This document shows, piece by piece, positions 56,061 to 64,000 of a stretch of 64,000 nucleotides of DNA. The translations under genes and the position numbers were made by a program. The notes under the pieces are model-generated. The model did no database searches. It was not told the origin of the DNA and saw only the letters and a program-made list of their open reading frames with translations. The stretch comes from Kingdonia uniflora (Eukaryota; Streptophyta; Magnoliopsida; Ranunculales; Circaeasteraceae), in NCBI GenBank assembly GCA_014058105.1, contig JACGCM010002568.1, positions 372,001-436,000 of the forward strand. The letters are read 5' to 3'. Every line of letters begins with the position of its first letter. Position 1 is the stretch's first letter.

Positions 56061-57345
56061 CCTAGGCTTGTAAGACTTGTGATTAGGAATGGACCCTCCT
56101 AATTTTTTGCTAGTTTCTTGACATGTAGGTCTTTTCTGCATTAATGGATTATTTTAAGGATAAGATCGTCGATTTGGAAAGTACAACTTCTGACTCGTCT
56201 GTTGTACGAACTGGCCATCATATGGTGATATCGACCTAGGTTGGCAATAGCAGATTCCCTAGTCTCATTGATCCTATTAAGGTTGCAGGCCAATTCAAAC
56301 TCATTTACTTCATCAGTTAGCTCGTTATCTTTGACTGGATGATGATATTCTATTAGAATGACAGCTTCGGTCCCATAGGCGAGGAGGAATGGGAAGTAGC
56401 TGGTTGATTGACGTGGAGTACTACGGTATGCCCATAAGACATGAGGAAACTCTCGCACCCAGTTTCCTTTTTTCTGTGAGTGAAGCTATTTCTTGAGTCT
56501 ATCCACAATGGTTTTGGTAGTGATTTTAGCTTGGCCATTGCATTGAGGTAGTTGGGATTGGATGGTGAGTGGATGATATTGCATTCGTTGAGGATAGCTA
56601 TAACTTTTTCTATAACGAATTGTGGCCCATTATTGATACGAATTAGGTAAGGGCATCCGAAACGGGTAATAATGTGTTCCCAAATAAAAGAGATGACTTC
56701 TTCTTCTCTAGTTTGACAAAATGGAACTGCTTTTATCCATTTTGTAAAATAATTTGTAGCTACGAGTAGGCATCGGCGGTTACCTGGAAAATTAGGAAAT
56801 TTATCGATAAGATCGAGCGCTTATCTTTCTTTATGGCCAAAATACCTTGCTTGCATGTAGTTCGAGCGTAGGGGCGTGGATCATTTGTCCATATCGCTGA
56901 CACGTATCACATTTATGTGAGTACTCTTCTGCTTGCTTGTGCAAGCCTGGCCAGAATACTCCATGTGTAATGGCTTTGTTTGCAAGTGATCAACTAGCGG
57001 TTTGGGAGCCATAAGTCCCTTCATGTAAATCGCGGAGCATCTCGTCCTCTTTCTTTCTAGAGAGGCACTTGTAGTAAGGCCTCGTGACTAAACGACGATA
57101 TAAAAAACCGTTTTGATTTGTGAAGCGCTTTGAGTTGTCGATCAGCTGCCGATGCTCATTTGGATATGCTAGAAGGGGTTCTTTGCATTCATTATCGGTG
57201 CCAAGGTAGGCAAGCAAGGGCTTTCGCCAATCGTCGCCCTCCCCTTTATGACCCCCAGTGTTGATCGTGCATACAAAAATACGATCAATGCTGGGGGTTG
57301 ATACCACTTCGATTTGGAGATATCGAGCTTTTGTTCCCAAGAATC
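56061..57345 (-). pseudogene. Tat-D integrase
   Basis: N-terminal zinc-binding part in frame 56990-57340 (RDLHEGTYGSQTAS, then out of frame GVFWPGLHKQAEEYSHKCDTCQRYG). The core is broken by many stops but shows the second Asp region (NSYQ-WATIRY, decayed) and CNGQAKITTKTIVDRLKK, where Lys occupies the catalytic Glu position. The C-terminal open frame 56141-56458 has HVLWAYRSTPRQSTSYFPFLLAYGTEAV and FELACNLNRINETRESAIANLGRYH. It is more distant from Tat-A, B and C than they are from each other. Confidence 0.83.
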
Positions 57346-58310
57346 CCGGCTAAATAAGCCAAGGAATCGGCATGTGCATTTTTACCTCGAGGAAGATAAT
57401 TGAGAGTTACTTTCGTGAACTGGCTCATCCTATCTCCAACGAGGGCTGCGTATTTGATCATCTTGCCATTTTCTTGTATTGTTCAGAGTAATGGTGGACG
57501 ATAAGTAGCAAATCTGTGTAAACTGAGAGTTCTGGGACGCCGAACTTAATTGCGAGGTCGAGTCCATAAATGAGAGCTTCATATTCGGTAACATTATTGA
57601 AGGCTTCAAAATCTAAGCAGATTAATTTCTTAATTTTGTTGTTGGAAGGAGTAACCAATACGATTCCAATTCCTGACCCTGTGGGTTCTGCTTATCCATT
57701 TGTAAGAAGCCTCCACCCTTTCCTAGCAATACATTCAGCTCACTCGTTAAATGCTTTGGTGAGTGGATCTTCTATAATTTCTTCTGCAAGGTCAGGATCA
57801 TGCTCTTCTTACTTGGGATATTCCATTGGAAAATCTGTGTGAAAATCGGCAATGGCCTAACCCTTTTCAGAATAAAGTTGTTCAAACTTGATATCATGTT
57901 CTTCCAAGCTGACTGACCATTGTTGCACTCTCCTTGATTTTTATTTCCTGGGAAAAATTCTCGATGGGAGTATTTCGTCATGACTTTGACTGAATGAGCT
58001 TGGAAGTAATGCTTAAGTTCATGTGAAGTGTAAACAAGAGTTAGAGGGAGTCTCTCAATTTTTGAATACCTCGTTTCCACTAGAGTGAGGGTTTTACTGA
58101 TAAAGTAGACTGACTTCTTGATTTTTCCTTCAAGTTTAATGAAAATTGAGCTGATATAAGTATCTGTAACTGCCAGGTTGGTGATCATTTCCACATTATC
58201 TACAAGGGTGCTCATTATAGGAAATTTCCCCAAGTAGGTTTTGAGATCCTGAAAAGCTGCCTCGCATTTTGATGCCCATTGGATCTCTACATTTGGCAGC
58301 TTCTCGGTTT
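57346..58310 (-). pseudogene. Tat-D RNase H and archaeal-type RNase H
   Basis: First RNase H and RT connection: VEIQWASKCEAAFQDLKTYLGKFPIMS, YFISKTLTLVETRYSKIERLPLTLVYTSHELKHYFQAH (58233-57772). Then an acidic linker and the second RNase H: WRLLTNG, stop, AEPTGSGIGIVLVTPSNN, VTEYEALIYGLDLAIKFGV, VYTDLLLIVHHYSEQ. The first catalytic Asp of TDG is Asn here. Homology ends at about 58310 with TEKLPN. The RT palm and all domains before it are missing, replaced by the 3' LTR of element E. Confidence 0.84.
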
Positions 58311-58311
58311 A

Positions 58312-58677
58312 CCAAATATCAACATAAATGAGAAATCTCCTAAATAATGCCTTTCATTATGCACAAAATATAAAAGCTTTAAAACTCCATAGTCTATGCC
58401 TTGGCCTATGCATAAAATTATATGACTTGATGATCTATATTAATGCCTCTTCAATGCTCCTCAATAGGCCTTTGGTTGACAACTTCAAATGAGAATCATT
58501 GTTAGAGTGCATCACACTTGTTCTTTTTTTGAAAACCAGAAAAATGTATGACTTGTTTATCATGTGTTCGATTTCTGTAAATACAAACAAAAGTGCTATT
58601 AGTATCACATTTATTTAATAAATGACAAGGTAGATATAAATTTAAGAGTTGTACACGTAAATATTATGTGTCTATCA
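58312..58677 (-). repeat. element E 3' LTR, U3 part only
   Basis: On the minus strand the LTR starts TGATAGACACATAATATT directly after the polypurine tract. It is cut at about 58312 by Tat-D pol sequence. The visible part of the 5' LTR (63406-64000) does not align with it, so this piece is only U3. Confidence 0.65.
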
Positions 58678-58700
58678 AATACCCCCAAACTTATATTTTG
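58678..58700 (-). promoter_or_regulatory. polypurine tract of element E
   Basis: The minus strand reads tataagtttgggggtattTG. The run aagtttgggggta next to TGATAG is the standard polypurine tract/LTR junction of this plant family. Confidence 0.75.
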
Positions 58701-60080
58701 CTAGTCCTCGAGCAAGAGTAAACAATTTTTTTTCCGCATGTTGAGCGGTTGCATTTAGCGTATGGAACAAACCGTCAAACCCTCAAGTTCCCCTGGTGGA
58801 CGAGTGGTGTCTCGTGAGGGTTTATAGTGATTATACCCACAAAAATCTAAATTAGCACTTTGGCAATTCTAGATTAGAAATAACTTATTTCCTGTCAACT
58901 TATCCTTATTTTGTTATAACAAGAAAATATTATGACAGAAAATTCCTTAAAACTCAATATTTTCGAAGTGTACCATAAAATACCATTTTCAAAATTCAAA
59001 ACTTCACGTACTACCTCATGCTTAGAAAAAGATTCAAATATTTTCTTTAACTATATCTCAGTGTAGTGAAGATAGTGTTATAACATAATACATTGTATAA
59101 AATAGTTGAGTCAGTATTTGTTTGTCAAGTATTTATTGGAATAAATTCATCGGTTAGTTCGACAAGTGCCTTAGTCAATTCGTTTTCCTGGTATTCTTCT
59201 TTTTACAAGCCCTATTTTTTTCTTTTCATACATGGTTTCTAAGTGAAGCCTCCATAACAAGGAGTTTCAGTCGACAATCCCCTCCAGTTGGCTAAGGTTG
59301 CCAGGGTTTGGAACTCCTTCTTGACCTAGACCCAGGATTCTCATAAGTAACACTTTTCATGCTCCCTTCACATAGTTCATGGTCATACTCGAGATTGGTG
59401 ATAATTTTCCTTTTTCAGTTCTTAATCATGCGAGTATGTCTTGCAACGTGAAAGTTTTAGAGCAAATTTGGTTTTTCTTTTTATACTTTCAGGAATAAAC
59501 TTATTCTTAGGCAGTTGTCTCCCTTGGAGCGAATTATTCCTAACATAAATGCTAAATTTTCCATATTCAGGTCAAAAACTCTGTTGAAGGTATTGGTAGT
59601 ATAACTATAGAGAAGTGCAAGTTTTGAAAATATACCAAGAACAATTTGGGTTTTTCGCTAATCACAAGGTATTACATCGAGTTTAAGAGCATGATAAATA
59701 AATACTCTAGTGTTCACTTGGTAAAATATCAAAGTTTTTTGGGTTTTCCAATCATCATATTATTTTGTATAAATAAAATTAGTCTAAGTGCTGGAAATTT
59801 GCCAAAAACATATCATAAATTGCCAAAAAGTTATTTTTTTACGTTTCATCAAAAAGAATATAAAAAATAGTTTTTCTACCCCCAAACTTAAATATAACAT
59901 TGTCCTCAATGTTTGAGAACCAAATGGAATGGGAAATAAAAATTAGAACTTCTAACTTGAATGTGTCTTGGGTTGCCTCCCAAGAAGCACTAAGTTTTAC
60001 CGTCTTCAGCCGACAAATGTAGCCCTGAACTTGAATGTCATAATATAGGTCTAAAGGGGTAAAAAGTACAATAATTGATG
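58701..60080 (-). other. conserved non-coding 3' internal part of element E
   Basis: No open frame of interest. It holds the conserved phrases gggttgcctcccaagaag and taacattgtcctcaatg. Residual coding similarity (YYDIQVQGYICRLKTVK, WFSNIEDNVIFKFGG) can be read on the minus strand at 59839-60126 and recurs in related plant elements, so some of it may once have been translated. Confidence 0.5.
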
Positions 60081-60082
60081 AA

Positions 60083-61612
60083 CTATCCAGGTTGCAAGTT
60101 CTTCTTAAATAACCGAGGAACACCAAAATTATCCTTATCCTTGAATAACCAGATAATAGAAAAATAGTGGTTCTTCCTATTTGTACCTAATTGTGCTGAT
60201 GCAATCATGATACATAAAAATAACTCAGAGTCTAATCCCCCAGGATAAAGATTTTCCATATTTAATTTATGGGGAATCTCATTTTGAGATATTTTACAAG
60301 GTATAACCCCATACACCAAAAATGTATCTTGATATTCATCATTTTCCAAAAAGTGACTTGAACCATTAAAGTGATGTCGATCGGGTAGTTGTGGATCGGG
60401 CTCAAGTTTGTATGACTCAGTTGCAGGTGATAATGCTTGTACTATTTTAAGAATTACGGGGTCGTCCCAGTTTTTGAAATAATTTAAACATTGATCAATA
60501 GAGTAGGTACAGCTAGAGTTATCGCGCAACAAATCCTCAAATTCATTAACAATTATGGTACCTCCAAGTGGCTTATAAAATAAAGATGTAGGCATAGGTA
60601 TAAGGAGGGTTGGTGAAGGAGTAACCAAAGCAAAATCAGCCCCCAATAATAGTGTTATATCCTGTAAAGAAGGGTCATCTACCTACTAGTTTTTAACATT
60701 ACAATTTGCGTCAGGTGGACACAACTCAAGGCAAGGCTGAGGTGACTCATAAAGCGACTGAGAAGGAAATGACAAGTTGATAATATCAACAACAGGTTTG
60801 GCAATTTACGATTTCTTGACTTTGGTACAAATAACATCATCTACAAATTCCTCGCATGTTATCGTATAATGGGACGGTGATTCCATATGCTCATATTTTA
60901 TCTTGTCAGCATCATCGTCAGAAAAATCATTAGAGGAAAGAAAAAAATATTCAGTCTTGGTCATAATTTCCTCAAAAGAATTTATTGGGCTGACTAATAA
61001 AATGATGGATGGTGACATCGATGGTTGAATGTTGAGGGGGAAATTTTGAGGTGATTGAGAAAGAATTGCATTAGACATGATAGTTGCTTCTTCAAGATCT
61101 TCTTGTGACTTAGGATCGTTGACTTTAAAATGTTCATCTTTTAAATCTGTCTCGCAATATGGTATCCATTCACCCCACAGAGAAAATATTCATTTATTTC
61201 TCTTGAATTCATCAATTTCTAAATCACAAGGGGATTTAACTTCGGATTGCTCTTCTTTATCGCTTGAAAATATTTTGTGCTCAATTTTACTCCACGTGGT
61301 TGACAATTGAGTTATCTGAGTCTTTAATCTAGAGATTGATTTTGTCGTAGAAGTTTGATTCACCAAAGTCTGTTGATAAAATTCTATTGATTGTTGTATG
61401 CTGAGAGCAAGGGTATCTTCCAAAGATGGTTTGGGTGGAGTGGGTGGGAACTGATTGGATGATTGGATAGACTGATAGGCCTGCATATAAGATTGAAAAG
61501 GTTCCACGTATTGGGAATTTTGGTGATCCCATGATTGAAAATAATTCTGAGGTTGTTGCGGGATATCGAATTATGAGCTGTATGGATTCCAATATTCTTG
61601 TATGTATGACAT
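60083..61612 (-). pseudogene. element E internal ORF (gag-like position)
   Basis: One reading frame of 510 codons from ATG at 61612 to a stop at 60083, interrupted by about five in-frame stops with no frameshift. It begins MSYIQEYWNPYSS, then a stop, FDIPQQPQNYFQSWDHQ, a Gln/Pro-rich part (SSNQFPPTPPKPSLEDTL), and a probable helical stretch (LSIQQSIEFYQQTLVNQTSTTKSISRLKTQITQL). Acidic, serine-rich segments follow (SSNDFSDDDADKIKYEH), and the last third reads IIVNEFEDLLRDNSSC, YPGGLDSELFLC. The position after the primer site is that of gag, but there is no knuckle. I cannot assign a function. Confidence 0.6.
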
Positions 61613-63381
61613 TTTGAAATAAAAGTAACACCTAATGCAATAAACAACCAATCAAACCTAAACTCTAGCACATCAACATTTTTTTTAGAAGTAATAATTA
61701 GGTCTCCCCTATATTCGTCTATGTTCAAAATTGGTACGATGGCAAAAGGCTTTGGTTTCTATACTCCCCTGTGTTTCTATGCTAGTACAAGCTTAAAGTA
61801 AATGTTTTTCCCTCATGCCTGAGCGAGTCACCTTATCGTACGTCAGCTTTCGAAATTGTGACATCGCAAACCTATAACTAGTATTTTATAGTGCTAGGCT
61901 GGGGCCGTATCCTATGAAGCCGTGTTTATACCTTGGTCTGGTACACTTATCCGTTGGGTGATGAATTCTCGTGGGAATCTTGCTGCTCTTTTTTATTAAC
62001 AGTAATTTTGAGGTCTGGGACGTTCAATTTTCGTGTAATACAAATTTCTTTGTATCTCTAATGGGTGGTCCCACTTGTTGGAGAACTTTTTGGGTGATGA
62101 AATCCAGCAAGTCTCTAACAGTTTTTACCTTTACTAATGTTGGAATGAAAAAGAATATTAAACACTGCAATAGGTCAATCCAACCATAACAATTTTTTTA
62201 TTAGAGCAGCGTGTATCTGCACAGTCCACACGACTTTTTATGTCCTAGTGCCGGGGTGCAGCGGATATGTACCCCTTCTAGTTGTCAAGTTAGAGAAGTA
62301 CCAACCTACGAGAAGTGTTTCCCGGTATAACTGTGGCCGCCCCTTCACTTAGGGGCAAAAGAAGGAAATTCCCCTTCACTTAGGGGGCACAAGAAGCATT
62401 TTTCAAGAAATTTCCCCCGCTTTAAGATTTTCATATTTCCCCCATCAACACTCTCTGTGCTTTCCATTCTTTTGTATCCCTTATCAATGCCCAAGATTGC
62501 CAAAATGTAATCGGCTTGTGCTTGATCAACAATGGAGAGTTATAATCAAGATGAGCAATAATGATGCCTTTCTCATAATTCAAGTAAAATTCACACCAGA
62601 AACTCGTGCTCGCAACAACAACAAATCGTACTCGTAACAAAAACAACTCGTGCAGTAACTTATAAGAAAAATAGTTCATGCTTATGTGGTAGAATAATTC
62701 AATCTTCAGTGAAAGCCCACAAACAGTTCGTGTTTAACATAAGCAACTTATGCTTAGTTAAACATAAAAAATAGTTCATTCTTGAGTTGGACCACCCATT
62801 ATAAAAGAAACAAATCTTAACAAAAGCAACTCGTGCAGCAGCTTATAACAAGAGCTCATTTTGCTGGACCCACAACTCGTTAAAAGCCAAAGCTCGATTT
62901 CGTGCTCGTAACAAAAGAATTAAGGCCCACCACAGTTCGTTCTTAAGTTAATAAACTATCAAAACCAGTTCGTGCTCAAGTTCTTGGACCCACAGTAAAA
63001 GATAATTTTTGTCAAGCAACTCGCGCTTGTAAAAAAAGAAGCTCGTATTCAAGTTCGTTTCATTGGACCCACAACTCATAAATGATCTCGGTAGAAATAA
63101 AAGGGGCCACATAGTAATAGTTCAAAGAAAATAGTAACTGCAGCAACTTGTTAATGCTAAGTTATATTTTCCATATAACATTATTACGGAGAAAGGAACA
63201 TGTAACTGTGTTGTATAATCTTGAGAACTCACCTCCTTGAGTACCCAACAATTGTTCCCATTTGCACCCAAGTAGTTGCCAAAAAGAATGAAAAGAAAAG
63301 AAATGGAAGGAGAGAAGAAAGGGGAAAACAACAAAATCGGCTTAAAAATAACAACTCAAAAAAAAAAAACGTATTCACAAG
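61613..63381 (-). other. 5' untranslated leader of element E
   Basis: No significant frame. From 62610 to 63090 the phrase (a)actcgtgc or agttcgt(g/t)c recurs about a dozen times (aacaactcgtgc, acagttcgtgtt, agctcgtattc), interspersed with ggacccac. It looks like a decayed short repeat in the leader. An A-run (63359-63370) precedes the primer site. Confidence 0.5.
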
Positions 63382-63399
63382 TCCCCGGCAACGGCGCCA
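63382..63399 (-). promoter_or_regulatory. tRNA-Asp primer-binding site
   Basis: The minus strand reads TGGCGCCGTTGCCGGGGA, 18 bases that (from memory) are fully complementary to the 3' end of plant tRNA-Asp with CCA. It lies six bases inside the LTR end GATCA. It is the best-preserved primer site in the window. Confidence 0.9.
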
Positions 63400-63405
63400 A
63401 AAACT

Positions 63406-64000
63406 TGATCGATTATAAAACCGACATCTTAAAAGAACCGCACGCGCATGGTGTACCGTTAAGTACAAAGGTAAGCAAGGTCATATCCTAAGAGACTTGT
63501 GGTGTGAACTATACTTCGAGCTACTAGTTTTATCCAATAACAATGAGTTTCTTTTATTGATTTGCAAGTAAAGAAAAGAGAAATGCTAAAAAATAAGAGT
63601 TTTATGAGTCGGAGTGAGAACCAAAGCTTAGATTCCACTTCACCCTTTATAACCGTGAGATAGCATAAATAATTAAAGTAAATTAGGAGTTCCCGTATCG
63701 CATATCATTGGTCAGGCATATGCAATACATCAAAAGATTAAAGAGATTTAGTGATTGGGAACTACCCATAAACCAACTTACTCAACCACGGTCCGGTTGA
63801 TAAGTATGGATTATGTTCTCTTCTCCATGTTCCTAACCTATCTTGTTATGGTCAAACAAGATGGTTACTTAGATTCATTACTGTAATGGCCAAATTCCGT
63901 AAGCTCAAAATGATTAAGAATTAGCTATCATGCCAATGAACCTGTAACAATATTCTAATGGAAAGTAAGAAATGGAAACATGAGTTTTTAGCGTGGAAAA
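63406..64000 (-). repeat. element E 5' LTR, partial
   Basis: Begins on the + strand at TGATCGATTATAAAACC, next to the primer site. It includes gtaagcaaggtcatatcc, gattccacttcaccc and a TATA-free, AT-rich body, and continues past the window end. Fragment F (11490-12650) has similar text. Confidence 0.7.

Larger units (their letters stand above)
47624..58310 (-). mobile_element. Tat-lineage element Tat-D (5' half lost)
   Basis: A Tat element of another subfamily. On the minus strand, right to left, it has RNase H, archaeal-type RNase H, integrase, (inserted solo LTR), tandem repeats, an opposite-strand split gene, a small opposite-strand ORF, a polypurine tract and the 3' LTR. The 5' LTR, gag, protease and RT are gone; at 58310 the sequence turns into element E. 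It is the only Tat copy here with a recognisable 3' LTR, so it gives the complete 3' architecture. Confidence 0.83.
58312..64000 (-). mobile_element. non-autonomous LTR element E (runs off the window)
   Basis: On the minus strand: 5' LTR (63406 to beyond 64000), tRNA-Asp primer site, a 5' untranslated part, one decayed ORF, a conserved non-coding 3' part, a polypurine tract and the start of the 3' LTR (58677 leftwards to about 58312). There is no protease, RT or integrase. The phrases gggttgcctcccaagaagc (59968) and ccccaaacttaaat-ataacattgtcctcaatg (59881) are typical of a widespread plant family of non-autonomous gypsy derivatives. Confidence 0.8.

Noticed and set aside
1..64000. CRISPR arrays, bacterial operons, tRNA or rRNA genes
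   Set aside because: No regular spacer-repeat array, no ribosome-binding sites with coding operons, and no cloverleaf or rRNA signature sequence were noticed. All tandem arrays lack unique spacers.

Overview
The window is plant nuclear DNA, most likely from a eudicot. It is AT-rich and has plant-type introns, dinucleotide microsatellites and a dense nest of decayed transposable elements. I see no intact host gene, no rRNA or tRNA gene, no CRISPR array and nothing bacterial. Species cannot be named from the sequence. Almost everything recognisable is a retrotransposon or DNA-transposon relic.

Layout. 1-725: one weak ORF, otherwise anonymous. 726-3488: Ty1/copia relic on + (LTR-like sequence, gag, protease, integrase). 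3489-8841: Tat-lineage Ty3/gypsy copy on - (Tat-A), cut off inside integrase. 8842-10364: anonymous, LTR-like. 10365-11450: orphan + strand Tat LTR, tRNA-Asp primer site and gag start (Tat-G). 11450-13490: piece of a non-autonomous retroelement (F). 13491-21148: Tat-B on -. 21169-21880: CACTA-like terminus. 22400-33631: Tat-C on -. 33632-35956: hAT transposon relic on +. 36151-47623: possible large CACTA-like element, itself hit by a 4.74-kb solo LTR (40773-45510) that still has its 5-bp target duplication. 47624-58310: Tat-D on -, with 3' LTR, polypurine tract and pol tail, holding an oppositely oriented 595-bp solo LTR (55247-55841). 58312-64000: non-autonomous element E on -, running off the window.

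How the parts relate. Tat-A, B and C are three same-orientation copies of one family. Each has gag with a CX2HX4HX4C knuckle, a DTGS protease, YIDD reverse transcriptase, a degenerate RNase H, a second archaeal-type RNase H and integrase. In B, C and D short tandem repeats follow integrase. C and D then carry genes on the opposite strand: a small ORF behind its own TATA box, and a long split gene with a 5' UTR intron, a domain resembling the plant 'putative gypsy type transposon' family (PF04195, from memory) and, in D, a long coiled coil. B keeps only the last exon of that split gene.

All copies are dead. Inactivation is mainly by transitions (CAA/CAG/CGA to stop, GAA/GAG to AAA/AAG) plus deletions. 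Three of the four integrase cores in the window have lost the catalytic glutamate to lysine. The most interesting material is the paired antisense gene module of the Tat elements, the two solo LTRs with target duplications, the position-conserved tandem repeats, and the repeated loss of the integrase glutamate.
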